From SAR324 cluster bacterium (lineage in GTDB: Bacteria; SAR324; NAC60-12): a stretch of DNA of 64,000 nucleotides. Under the pieces are notes generated by a model. It was not told where the DNA came from, did not search any database, and saw only the letters and a program-made list of their open reading frames with translations. Positions 19,138 through 27,590 of the stretch are shown here, piece by piece; position 1 is the first letter of the stretch, and each line of letters opens with the position of its first letter. Both the position numbers and the translations under genes were made by a program. Where the stretch lies: contig JACNJW010000027.1 in the NCBI GenBank assembly GCA_014382365.1, forward strand, positions 62,001 to 126,000. Direction: 5' to 3'.

Positions 19138-19168
19138 AATGCTTCCCATGTTCTGCATGGGAAGCATT
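19138..19168 (+). terminator. Strong hairpin between livJ and livH
   Basis: Perfect 13-bp stem (AATGCTTCCCATG and its complement) with the 5-base loop TTCTG. It starts 20 bases after the livJ stop and is followed by a weak pyrimidine tract. Probably a partial terminator or 3'-end stabiliser that sets the binding-protein to permease ratio. Confidence 0.75.
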
Positions 19169-19209
19169 TACTTATCCTTATTTCTTAATAAAATATAAGC
19201 TAAAGCTGA

Positions 19210-20481
19210 ATGGAAAATTCTGCCATTTTTTGGTGGACCACCCTCTGGATGCTGTTTTGGGGAGTGGTCGGAAGTGCTGTCACACGCCGGGTATATTTGC
19301 ACAAAGACCTTGATACCTCAAACTCGGTTCTGGTAGGTTCGTTGGTTGGAGCAGCATTTGGACCAATTGGGTTAATTCCTCTCTGGAAAAAATCCCCTGA
19401 AATCAGCAGAAATTTAATTCTTTATCCTTCCCTCCTCGCTGTCGGTATATTGATGGCCGCATTTGCTCTTGCTGATCCGGAAAATAATTGTGTCTCCAGT
19501 CTTTCATTTGTTTCATCACAGATAATGAATGGCTTAATCATCGGCATCATTTACGGATTAATGGCTCTCGGGCTGACATTGATTTACTCAATTTTGGGTC
19601 TTGTCAGTTTTGCTCACGGTGAATTTTATATGATTGGCGGTATGATTGTTTATTATTCTACAGCCGTCTGGTTTCCCGGACTTCCTCCGGTTATGGGTGT
19701 ACTGATCGCCTGTCTACTGACTTTTATTTTCGGTGCAATTTTTGAAAGATTATTTTTGACTCCGCTGTATGACGGCCGTATTGACCGTCCGGTGGAATAC
19801 GGGATTCTCATTACCTTTGGACTTGCCTTCACAATGCAGTATTTCGTACAGGCAATCGGTGGTGCAAATCCGGTTAAAGCAAGACGTTTCTTCGATTTTC
19901 CCAGAATCCGACTGCCTGATGCTGCAGATCCATGGTTGATTAAAACGAGTCGTGGCAACATGGAATTATTCGACACAATTTCCATTTCAAATCCGCGTTT
20001 TGTGGCGGCTGTCATTTCTATTCTGGTGTTATTCGTACTCTTATTTTTCCTCTACCGAACCTGGACCGGAAAAGCCCTGCGTGCAGTCAGTCAGGATCGT
20101 GAAGCAGCGACAATTGCCGGAATCAATCCACATAAAATGAATATGCTGGCCTTTGCCTTGGGCGGCATGATTGCCGCGTTATCCGGAGCGACTTTGGTGC
20201 AGGCCTTTTCCTGGTTGCCGCAGGTAGGTGCAATTCCGGCGATGCGTTCCTTCGTGATTGTTGTACTGGGCGGATTGGGTTCACTACCGGGAGCTTTCAT
20301 TGGCGGAATCATCATTGGTTTGGTTGAGGCAGCAGGTACAGGTTGTATTCCTGATCCTCAGAAAGCAGCTTCTTATATTCCGGCCTACGGCATGATCGTC
20401 CTTACTCTTACCTTACTGCTGCGTCCTACAGGTTTGTTGGGCCGTCGATTTGCCAGCGGAACACACGGGAAATTCCTATGA
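19210..20481 (+). CDS. livH: Liv-type ABC importer permease with N-terminal extension
   Basis: 423 residues, about 120 longer than the usual LivH. The canonical permease starts near residue 103 (QIMNGLIIGIIYGLMALGLT, then LVSFAHGEFYMIGG). It contains the cytoplasmic coupling motif near DREAATIAGINPHKM. The extra N-terminus (1-100) holds three predicted membrane helices: about 8-26, 39-59 and 69-88. The last ends ALADPENN, which could be processed or form a periplasmic loop. The ATG at 19210 lies 41 bases after the hairpin and no internal start would preserve the helices. Overlaps livM by 4 bases. Confidence 0.88.
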   Translation: MENSAIFWWTTLWMLFWGVVGSAVTRRVYLHKDLDTSNSVLVGSLVGAAFGPIGLIPLWKKSPEISRNLILYPSLLAVGILMAAFALADPENNCVSSLSFVSSQIMNGLIIGIIYGLMALGLTLIYSILGLVSFAHGEFYMIGGMIVYYSTAVWFPGLPPVMGVLIACLLTFIFGAIFERLFLTPLYDGRIDRPVEYGILITFGLAFTMQYFVQAIGGANPVKARRFFDFPRIRLPDAADPWLIKTSRGNMELFDTISISNPRFVAAVISILVLFVLLFFLYRTWTGKALRAVSQDREAATIAGINPHKMNMLAFALGGMIAALSGATLVQAFSWLPQVGAIPAMRSFVIVVLGGLGSLPGAFIGGIIIGLVEAAGTGCIPDPQKAASYIPAYGMIVLTLTLLLRPTGLLGRRFASGTHGKFL

Positions 20482-21704
20482 ACCGAAAACAAACTCTAAG
20501 TTTGATCAGCCTGATTACGATCGTGTTTTTTCTTGCGTTTCCGTTTGTCTATGCGCAGCGGGATTATGATTACATCATGCACATTTTGATCACCGGATTT
20601 TTCTATGCGATTCTGACTTCCAGTTGGTCAATGCTGGCCGGATACGCAGGGCAATTTTCTTTTGGTCACATGGGTTTCATGGGGCTAGGGGCCTACGGGA
20701 CAGCATTGTTCAGTCACTATTTTTATCTCTCTCCTGTGCCGACAAATTTATGTACTGAATTTGCAATTGGCGACACATACCTCATTATCAAAAATCCGAT
20801 TGGTGTAACTTCCAGCACTCTTGTTCAGGACTGCTTGACTAAGACAATGGCTGTCTGGGACGGAACTGTTGAAGTAACTCCGATGCCGATTTGGATAGGA
20901 ATTCTGATAGGCACACTGATCGGTGGAATTTTCGGATTCTTGATCGGTTTACTGGTTATGCGTTTGCGTGCAGCTTATCTTGCACTTTTTACTTTAGGAT
21001 TTTCAGAAATTCTACGTGCAACCATCAGTGCAGAAATCGAAATTACCCGTGGACAAGCCGGGATTGAACTACCGCATCTTTTCGAAAATGGGATTACTAT
21101 TTTTGGACATGCCTACACAAAAACGGATAAGATCCCTCCATATTATGTGATGTTCTTTCTGTTGTTGATCTGTTTATCGTTTTTGGCCTGGCTGGCTAAA
21201 TCCCGTTTTGGACTTTTTGTACGTGCCTTGCGTGAAGATGAAGATGCAGCGGCAGCATTGGGAGTCAACACGATACGTTACAAAATAATGGTTTTTGTAA
21301 TCACATCAACCATGGCAGCCCTAGCCGGAGCAGTGCAGGCACACTATATAGGCATAATTACTCCTAACAATTTAATGCTTTTGCAAATGAGTTTGGTGGT
21401 AGCAATGGCAGTAATTGGCGGATTAGAAAACTTTGCAGCAGCAGCAATTGGAGCAATCCTGATTGAATTTTTGCTGGAATTATTGCGGGAAAGTTTTGTG
21501 ATTGGAGGAATTGAAGTGGACATGACAATCTGGCGTCTCGTCTTTTTTGGCATATTGTTGATGTTAACTTTACGTTTTTACCGCAACGGTTTGATCACGC
21601 CGATAATCAATTATTTCACCCGCGGCCATGTGGCTTCCGAAACAGTTGAGAAAAGAATGGCCTCCGATACCGACGCTCAGCAGGGAGTTACGAATCAAAA
21701 ATGA
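20478..21704 (+). CDS. livM: Liv-type ABC importer permease, second subunit
   Basis: 408 residues, the partner permease of livH. About 9-10 membrane helices, with the family motifs GYAGQFSFGHMGFMGLGAYG near residue 55 and the coupling motif REDEDAAAALGVNTIRYK near 253. A periplasmic loop at about 80-130 is longer than usual and carries two Cys (LCTEF and QDCLTK) that could pair. Starts inside the livH stop (ATGA) and ends inside the livG start, so translation is coupled across the operon. Confidence 0.92.
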   Translation: MNRKQTLSLISLITIVFFLAFPFVYAQRDYDYIMHILITGFFYAILTSSWSMLAGYAGQFSFGHMGFMGLGAYGTALFSHYFYLSPVPTNLCTEFAIGDTYLIIKNPIGVTSSTLVQDCLTKTMAVWDGTVEVTPMPIWIGILIGTLIGGIFGFLIGLLVMRLRAAYLALFTLGFSEILRATISAEIEITRGQAGIELPHLFENGITIFGHAYTKTDKIPPYYVMFFLLLICLSFLAWLAKSRFGLFVRALREDEDAAAALGVNTIRYKIMVFVITSTMAALAGAVQAHYIGIITPNNLMLLQMSLVVAMAVIGGLENFAAAAIGAILIEFLLELLRESFVIGGIEVDMTIWRLVFFGILLMLTLRFYRNGLITPIINYFTRGHVASETVEKRMASDTDAQQGVTNQK

Positions 21705-22444
21705 TAGAGCTTGAAGTTAAGAATTTAAATAAACGTTTTGGGGGACTTCACGTTCTCAAAGATGTATCCTTTAATGTTAAAGGAGCAGAACTAATCGGGT
21801 TGATCGGTCCTAACGGCGCCGGTAAAACCACACTGACCAACATCCTCGACGGAGCCATCAAACCCAACAGTGGAACTGTTTATCTGAATGGAGAACGTAT
21901 TGACCAGTTGGCACCTTTTGAAGTGGCTAAAGTCGGATTGGGAAGAACTTTTCAGGTTACACGTTCATTCAGGAGGATGACAGTACTGGAAAATCTTTAT
22001 GTGCCTGCTCTTGCAAAAGATGTGGTGGCGCACCAGTCAGAAGTCATGGAAAAAGCGCTGGATGTTCTTGAATTTCTTACCATGCGGCACTTACGCAACG
22101 AGTACGCCCAGGCACTATCCGGTGGGCAGCAAAAACTACTGGAACTAGGACGGTTGTTGATGCTCGATCCGGATGTGATCATTCTGGATGAACCATTTGC
22201 CGGTGTTCATCCTAAACTGATGGAAATTATTTACGGCTACATCCGCAGAGTGAATGAAGAAGGGAAAGCTATAATCCTCATCAGTCACCAGATGGATTCT
22301 ATTTTTACACTTTGCAAACGTCTTTTAGTGCTCAATTATGGTGACTTGATTGCGGATGGAACTCCGGACGAAGTTAAACATGACCCGATAGTGATTGACG
22401 CATACCTTGGAACTGACGAAGAGGAAGAGGTAGAGGTAGAGTAA
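21701..22444 (+). CDS. livG: Liv-type ABC importer ATPase LivG
   Basis: 247-residue ABC ATPase that hydrolyses ATP on the cytoplasmic face to drive import. Walker A GPNGAGKTT (about 34-42), signature LSGGQQKLLELGR, Walker B VIILDEPFAGVHP and the switch His in ILISHQM are all intact. The AGVHP form after Walker B is the LivG hallmark. The last residues are a run of Glu and Val. Overlaps livM by 4 bases. Confidence 0.94.
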   Translation: MIELEVKNLNKRFGGLHVLKDVSFNVKGAELIGLIGPNGAGKTTLTNILDGAIKPNSGTVYLNGERIDQLAPFEVAKVGLGRTFQVTRSFRRMTVLENLYVPALAKDVVAHQSEVMEKALDVLEFLTMRHLRNEYAQALSGGQQKLLELGRLLMLDPDVIILDEPFAGVHPKLMEIIYGYIRRVNEEGKAIILISHQMDSIFTLCKRLLVLNYGDLIADGTPDEVKHDPIVIDAYLGTDEEEEVEVE

Positions 22445-22496
22445 GTGAAAAATGAAACAACATCACAATAACAGCGACTTTTAAATCAGACTGAAT

Positions 22497-23231
22497 ATGC
22501 CGGAAAATAGCGAAGCAAATGTGGTTCTTGAAATCCAAAACCTCTATGTCGGGTATTACCGTGATTTGAATATTCTACAGGACATCACCATCAAGGTCCG
22601 CAAAAACCAAATCACTGCGATTCTTGGCGCAAACGGAGTAGGGAAATCAACCGCGCTCAAAGCAGTTTTCGGATTTTTACGACCAAATGCGGGTGACGTT
22701 TTACTGGAAGGTGAAAGTGTACTCAATGTGCCTGCACACCAACGTATTTTAAAAGGACTGGCTTATATTCCTCAACAGCCCGGAGTTTTTAAAGATATGA
22801 CTGTTGAGGAAAATTTGGAATTAGGAGGTTGGACTTTCAGGAAAGATAAAAAACAGGTACGTGATAAGATTGAAGCAAATTACGAAAGATTCCCTGTGCT
22901 GAAAGAGAAACGCAAGCAAATCACCGGGGAACTTTCCGGAGGACAACAACGGATGGTAGAAATCAGCAGGACTTTGATGGTTGAACCAAAAGTACTGTTG
23001 ATCGATGAACCGACTGCCGGACTTTCAAAGATGTTAGCTGAGGAAGTGTACGAGATGCTTTCAATGCTGACAACTCAGGATAATTTGAGTATTTTAATTG
23101 TCGATCAGGAAATACGACAAGCCCTCAAAATAGCTGATTATGTTTATGTACTGGAACTTGGACGTAACAAGTTCGAAGGACCCGCCTCTGAATTTACTGA
23201 CCTTAAACAAGCCTTTTGGGTTGGAACTTGA
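22497..23231 (+). CDS. livF: Liv-type ABC importer ATPase LivF
   Basis: 244-residue ABC ATPase, the second nucleotide-binding subunit. Walker A GANGVGKST, signature LSGGQQRMVEISR and Walker B KVLLIDEPTAGLS are present. In place of the switch His the sequence reads LIVDQEIRQA, as in many LivF proteins, which read VEQ there. It follows livG after 52 bases and completes the importer. Confidence 0.93.
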   Translation: MPENSEANVVLEIQNLYVGYYRDLNILQDITIKVRKNQITAILGANGVGKSTALKAVFGFLRPNAGDVLLEGESVLNVPAHQRILKGLAYIPQQPGVFKDMTVEENLELGGWTFRKDKKQVRDKIEANYERFPVLKEKRKQITGELSGGQQRMVEISRTLMVEPKVLLIDEPTAGLSKMLAEEVYEMLSMLTTQDNLSILIVDQEIRQALKIADYVYVLELGRNKFEGPASEFTDLKQAFWVGT

Positions 23232-23321
23232 TCTTGTCGTTTAATTAAAATAATTTAAGTAGACAAAGTAACATTTCAACTTAAACGGTAAATCAAGTCT
23301 GCCAAAAAGACTGAAACAAGA

Positions 23322-23380
23322 ACCGCAAAGAAAACATCTGCTCAGCTTTGCGGTACTATAGCGAAACTCTGCGGTATAAT
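23322..23380 (+). promoter_or_regulatory. Inverted repeat and TATAAT upstream of the deacetylase gene
   Basis: Arms ACCGCAAAG (23322-23330) and CTTTGCGGT (23346-23354) are separated by 15 bases. A second CTCTGCGGTATAAT follows, giving a TATAAT at 23375-23380, 14 bases before the ATG at 23394. It could be an operator-promoter that gives the deacetylase gene its own control, or a weak hairpin after livF. Confidence 0.4.
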
Positions 23381-23393
23381 TGCAGTAACAACA

Positions 23394-24428
23394 ATGCTCG
23401 CATTTTTCGATCCGGAACAATTAAAACACAAACCCAAGTTTTCCCTCTTCAGCGGTGCCCCCAAACCAAATTCTGAAGTTGCAGAAAGAGCGAAAGTTTT
23501 AAGAGCAGCACTTTTGCAGCAGGGTCATGAGCTCAGAATTGCTAAACCTCATGGAATTTCTCCGGTGGCTGCAGTTCATTCACAGGACTATCTCCATTTC
23601 CTCGAAAATATTTATCAACGCTGGCAGGAAATTCCAGGATCTTCAGCAGAAGTAATTCCAAATATTCATCCTAACCGCACTTCCGGAAACGAACCCTGTG
23701 GAATTCCAAAATCTGCTGTTGGACAAGCAGGATGGTACATGGCAGATACCGCTTGTCCGATCAGTAATGATACCTGGAACTCTGCTTTGGCAAGTGCAAA
23801 TAGTGCTGTTGGTGCTGCAAAACATGTAATGGAAGGACATGACTCTGCATATGCACTTTGTCGCCCGCCCGGACATCATGCCTTTGCTGACTTAGCCGGA
23901 GGATTTTGTTTTTTAAACAACTCTGCCATTGCCGCACAACATTTAAGATTGAACTTTCAGAAAGTTGCAATTCTTGATGTTGATGTGCACCACGGCAACG
24001 GAACCCAAAGCATTTTTTATCAGCGTAATGATATCCTGACAGTTTCACTGCACGCAGACACCGCAAATTTCTACCCCTTTTTCTGGGGCTATTCGCACGA
24101 ACTAGGAGATGCTCAAGGCACTGGTTTTAATTATAACTTTCCCCTGGACCATGGAACAAATGATGAAGAGTACCTGCAAACTTTAAAAACGGCGCTTGAG
24201 CGCATAACTGAGTTTTCAGCACAGGCAATGGTCATCGCTTTGGGACTCGATGCTTACAAAGGTGACCCCTACAAGGGACTCGGAGTCAGCACCCAGGGCT
24301 TTGCAAAAATTGCGGCTGAAATTGCTAAATTAAAATTACCCACCGTTTTAATTCAGGAAGGTGGTTATCTTTCTGAGGCACTTGGTGACAACTTGAACAG
24401 TTTTCTGAGTGGTTTCGAAAATGGCTGA
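23394..24428 (+). CDS. Histone-deacetylase-like / acetylpolyamine amidohydrolase-like enzyme
   Basis: 344-residue zinc deacetylase of the class II HDAC and acetylpolyamine amidohydrolase superfamily. Key residues: tandem His in RPPGHHA (His161, His162), zinc ligands Asp197 and His199 in DVDVHHGNGTQ, the third ligand in GLDAYKGDP, and the transition-state Tyr in QEGGYL. The GLDAYKGDP form recalls the acetylpolyamine amidohydrolase branch, which removes acetyl from N-acetylputrescine, cadaverine or spermidine. No signal peptide, so cytoplasmic. It lies directly behind the Liv importer and 9 bases before an SSAT-like acetyltransferase. That pairing supports an acetylated amine as substrate (inference); lysine deacetylation of proteins remains possible. 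Confidence 0.88.
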   Translation: MLAFFDPEQLKHKPKFSLFSGAPKPNSEVAERAKVLRAALLQQGHELRIAKPHGISPVAAVHSQDYLHFLENIYQRWQEIPGSSAEVIPNIHPNRTSGNEPCGIPKSAVGQAGWYMADTACPISNDTWNSALASANSAVGAAKHVMEGHDSAYALCRPPGHHAFADLAGGFCFLNNSAIAAQHLRLNFQKVAILDVDVHHGNGTQSIFYQRNDILTVSLHADTANFYPFFWGYSHELGDAQGTGFNYNFPLDHGTNDEEYLQTLKTALERITEFSAQAMVIALGLDAYKGDPYKGLGVSTQGFAKIAAEIAKLKLPTVLIQEGGYLSEALGDNLNSFLSGFENG

Positions 24429-24437
24429 AATCCCAAA

Positions 24438-24911
24438 ATGATTATCATACGAAAAGCTTTAAAAAAAGATGCTGGAATCGTTTTTCAAATGATCCGTGCA
24501 CTTGCAGAATACCATGGTGAGAGTGCTGATTTCCGTGCAACTCTTGAAGATGTTGAACGAGATGGATTTGGAGAATCTCCGCTTTATGAATCTTGGCTGG
24601 CAGAAATTAACGGAACTCCTTTAGGATTGGCTACATTTTTTCTCTGCTACTCAACCTTCAAAGGCAAACCAAGTCTGCTGCTTGATAATCTTTTTGTTCA
24701 GGAGTCTGCCAGAGGTGCAAAGATTGGTGAAAAATTGGTAAAGCAAGTCAGCAAACGTGCTCTGGAGTTGAACTGCTGCAGAATGGAATTGCTCGTTGAA
24801 AAAAACAATCCTGCACGGGCCTTTTATGAGAAACTTGGATTTTCTGAAACTGCCGACCGCGTTTACAGTATCTACAGCGAAAATTTTAATAATCTTGCTG
24901 CTTTGAATTAG
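24438..24911 (+). CDS. SSAT-like GNAT N-acetyltransferase
   Basis: 157 residues, acetyl-CoA-dependent GNAT fold. It resembles the spermidine/spermine and thialysine N-acetyltransferase group more than ribosomal or general GNATs. It shares IRKALKKDAG, ALAEYH, the DGFGESP turn, YSTFKGKPSLLLDNLFV and a C-terminal FYEKLGF. The acetyl-CoA loop is ARGAKIGEKL, close to the family R/Q-x-x-G-x-G/A pattern. Probably acetylates a polyamine or small amine in the cytoplasm. The gene starts 9 bases after the deacetylase gene, so the two are one transcript with opposing activities. Confidence 0.85.
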   Translation: MIIIRKALKKDAGIVFQMIRALAEYHGESADFRATLEDVERDGFGESPLYESWLAEINGTPLGLATFFLCYSTFKGKPSLLLDNLFVQESARGAKIGEKLVKQVSKRALELNCCRMELLVEKNNPARAFYEKLGFSETADRVYSIYSENFNNLAALN

Positions 24912-25229
24912 TAAAGACTGGTTGTAAGACACAATTAAATTTAAAGATGATTAATATACGTATAATTCGCACAAATAGCGGATTTTTACTCAGAAAATAA
25001 CATGTTTTTAGTAAATAAAGTAAAATAATACTTTACTTTACTGAATTTATAATGTAAGGTTTTCGGAAGATGGAGGAACTACCTCCAAATCTATCCTGTT
25101 TAAGTATTCACTCAGGACAGGTTATAACAGCCATTAGGACTAAGAATCCTAAATCAGAAGTTAAGTAATGCAAAATCCGGGTTCACGTCCTTTTTGGTAA
25201 ACTGCTAACAATCAATTTGGAGTTCAAGT
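24912..25229 (+). promoter_or_regulatory. Structured leader and promoter region of the symporter gene
   Basis: 318 bases without a gene. TATAAT at 25048-25053 follows an inverted repeat, TAAAGTA at 25016-25022 with its complement at 25029-25035, set in a longer imperfect palindrome; that could be an operator. The expected transcript leader (about 25060-25229) can fold into three successive hairpins: 25071-25087 (GGAGG/CCTCC core, 5-base loop), 25095-25121 (CCTGT/ACAGG) and 25134-25152 (TTAGGA/TCCTAA). I cannot match them to a known riboswitch. A ribosome-binding site (TTGGAG) precedes the ATG at 25230. Confidence 0.5.
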
Positions 25230-27167
25230 ATGGATCCTAAAATTGTTTGGCTGTTCGTATTCGTAATCCTTTACTGGGGTTACTGTATTTTCTGGGGGAT
25301 AAAAGGAGCAATTGCTTCTAAGACCGCCAGTGACTACATGGTTGCAGGAAGATCTATCCCACTATGGGTTTTTGTCCTCGCAGCAACAGCAACATCCTTT
25401 TCCGGTTGGACATTCGTCGGCCACCCGGGTTTAATCTTCAGAGACGGTTTCCAATACGCCTACGCCTCCTTTTACACCATTACCATTCCGTTCACTGGTG
25501 TCATGTTCCTCAAACGCCAGTGGATGCTGGGTAAACGCTTTGGTTACGTAACACCCGGCGAGATGCTAGCGGACTATTTTAAAGGGGATGGGGTCCGTGT
25601 ACTGACCGTAGTAGTCGCGCTTTTCTTCTCCATACCTTATCTGGGCGTGCAATTACGAGCCTCCGGCTTTTTGTTTAACGTTCTGACAGACGGAATGCTG
25701 TCAGTAAATGTAGGCATGTGGATGCTCTCCATTGTAGTATTCATTTATGTGGCTTCAGGCGGGTTACGGGCGGTAGCGTATGTAGACACACTACAATGTG
25801 TTTTATTGGCCTTGGGTATAACTGCAATCGGCTTTATCGGTCTGGACGCTGTAGGCGGCTGGACTGTCTTGAAGGCCAATATTATTACTCTGGTCCAAAA
25901 TGATGCCAAATTAACACCGGATGGTTACAGCCATTACATCGCAATTCCGGGTGTCATACAATTTGTTTCATCTGGACCAAGTGCTGCTGGTGGAGCCTGG
26001 ACGGGTATGATGGTCCTGACCTATATGTTTGCACTGATGGGTATCCAGTCCGCACCGGCCTTTTCCATGTGGTCTTTTGGTAACAAGAATCCTGAACCAT
26101 TTGCTCCACAGCAGGTTTGGGCTTCCTCAGCAGGAATCGGTTTCATACTCTTTTTCTTCACAGCTATTCAGTCATTTGCGGCCCATTTCCTTGGTGGTGA
26201 CAAAGTCATGCTGGATGCAGGTGTTGGCAGTAATGCCTTTGGAGTTGAAAGCTGGTCTGAAAAAACTGGACTCTTTGCTCAAGGGAATCTGGTCCCGGAA
26301 ATGATTAACCTTGTTGGCAGCACGACACCCTGGCTGGTTGGTTTACTGGCAGTCTGTGCACTGGCGGCAATGCAGTCAACTGGTGCGGCATACATGTCCA
26401 CTGCCGGTAGTATGCTGACTCGGGATTTGTACAAGCACTTCATCAACAAAGAAGCAGATCACAAAACTCAGATCTTCTTTGGACGTGTAGGTGTCTTGTT
26501 TATCGTCGGTTCTGCTCTAATTGTGGCAACCACTTCCGCAGATGCACTTGTCTTGTTAGGTGGTTTGGCTGTAGCCTACGGTTTTCAAATGTGGCCCGCA
26601 CTGATGTCAGTCTGCTGGTTCCCCTGGTTTACCAGACAGGGAATCACCTGGGGACTGTTCTTCGGAATTATTGCTGTCACGCTGACAGAAACAATTGGAA
26701 AGAACATCTTTGGAGATGCTCTTCCCTGGGGTCGTTGGCCCTGGACCATGCACTCAGCAGCATGGGGGATCTATTTCAACTTGGGTGGAGCAATCATAAT
26801 TTCTGCCTTGACTCAAAATAGTGATGACAGAAGTCACAGACAGACCTATCATGATTTCCTTCATGAACATGCAGGTTTGTCTGATGAAAAACGTGGTTTA
26901 GTCCCCGTTGCCTGGATAATCACACTTGCCTGGTTCTTCTTTGGAATTGGACCCGGTGCCGTAATTGGAAACACTATTTTTGGTGATCCAAATGCACCTG
27001 ACACCTGGGCTTTTGGAATTCCATCCATCTGGACCTGGCAAATCATTTTCTGGGTACTTGGTGTTGGAATGATGTGGTTCCTGGCCTACAAAATGGAAAT
27101 GTCTTTGGTTCCTAAAAAAGAAGTAGAAGCTTTAGTTGAAGATATTGGTGACTCAGTCAAAGCCTGA
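25230..27167 (+). CDS. Sodium:solute symporter (SSS family)
   Basis: 645 residues, about 14 predicted membrane helices, an inner-membrane Na+-coupled importer. Typical SSS features are ASDYMVAGRSIPLWVFVLAATATSFSGWT at the start of helix 2, GGLRAVAYVDTLQ (the family Asp-Thr-Gln motif) and AALAAMQSTGAAYMSTAGSMLTRDLY around helix 8-9, which carries the Na+ site residues. The length is greater than for PutP or PanF (about 500), and the C-terminal part has extra helices, as in the longer SSS branch near ActP-type systems. The usual small partner (DUF4212 or DUF485) is not upstream. A CBS-DUF294 protein and a DnaQ exonuclease protein follow, a neighbourhood seen with SSS transporters elsewhere. Substrate unknown. 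Confidence 0.9.
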   Translation: MDPKIVWLFVFVILYWGYCIFWGIKGAIASKTASDYMVAGRSIPLWVFVLAATATSFSGWTFVGHPGLIFRDGFQYAYASFYTITIPFTGVMFLKRQWMLGKRFGYVTPGEMLADYFKGDGVRVLTVVVALFFSIPYLGVQLRASGFLFNVLTDGMLSVNVGMWMLSIVVFIYVASGGLRAVAYVDTLQCVLLALGITAIGFIGLDAVGGWTVLKANIITLVQNDAKLTPDGYSHYIAIPGVIQFVSSGPSAAGGAWTGMMVLTYMFALMGIQSAPAFSMWSFGNKNPEPFAPQQVWASSAGIGFILFFFTAIQSFAAHFLGGDKVMLDAGVGSNAFGVESWSEKTGLFAQGNLVPEMINLVGSTTPWLVGLLAVCALAAMQSTGAAYMSTAGSMLTRDLYKHFINKEADHKTQIFFGRVGVLFIVGSALIVATTSADALVLLGGLAVAYGFQMWPALMSVCWFPWFTRQGITWGLFFGIIAVTLTETIGKNIFGDALPWGRWPWTMHSAAWGIYFNLGGAIIISALTQNSDDRSHRQTYHDFLHEHAGLSDEKRGLVPVAWIITLAWFFFGIGPGAVIGNTIFGDPNAPDTWAFGIPSIWTWQIIFWVLGVGMMWFLAYKMEMSLVPKKEVEALVEDIGDSVKA

Positions 27168-27181
27168 TTTACTACACTTTT

Positions 27182-27219
27182 CTACCGGAAGAAGCCAAGC
27201 AGTTTCTTCCGGTAGTTTT
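27182..27219 (+). terminator. Rho-independent terminator after the symporter gene
   Basis: Perfect 12-bp stem (CTACCGGAAGAA and its complement, 27182-27193 and 27204-27215) with a 10-base loop, followed by TTTTG. It starts 14 bases after the stop. Confidence 0.8.
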
Positions 27220-27352
27220 GTGATAATTCAAAATCATTGTCGCACCCCGCCAACAAAGTTCGCTTTCCATTTATGTGCTCATTCGTTATCATAAGAGCAC
27301 TTTATATTTAAACATTTCTGGTAGTTTTTAGTCCACATTCAAGAGCAATTGC

Positions 27353-27586
27353 ATGGATGAAACAAGTATACAGCTTTGGTATTGGGGTAGTTCCCTTGTT
27401 TTAGCAGTATTACTGTTTTTCCCAGTAGAAAAAATGCTCTGGGTCAAGCGTGTGCGTAGTACAGAACGCAGGTTAAAACGTGAGACCAGTCTGGAAGAAC
27501 GAGACGAGGAACGCCGCAAAGCCCGCTCGATTGCAGGAATAATTGTGATCAGTTTTTCCTTTTTATTTAATTACACTTTTTTTTAA
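27353..27586 (+). CDS. Small two-helix membrane protein
   Basis: 77 residues. Two hydrophobic helices (about 7-30 and 60-77, the second ending FLFNYTFF) flank a strongly charged Arg/Glu/Lys region (about 32-58, many Arg). I do not recognise a named family. It does not match the DUF4212 or DUF485 partners of SSS transporters. It ends 4 bases before the next gene, so the two are probably translated together. Likely real given the coherent membrane topology and tight spacing. Confidence 0.6.
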   Translation: MDETSIQLWYWGSSLVLAVLLFFPVEKMLWVKRVRSTERRLKRETSLEERDEERRKARSIAGIIVISFSFLFNYTFF

Positions 27587-27590
27587 AAAT

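Noticed and set aside
24912-25229. Known riboswitch (glycine, guanidine, SAM or ZTP class) in the symporter leader
   Set aside because: I could not align the hairpins or loops to any of these consensus patterns by eye, so only a structured leader is claimed.
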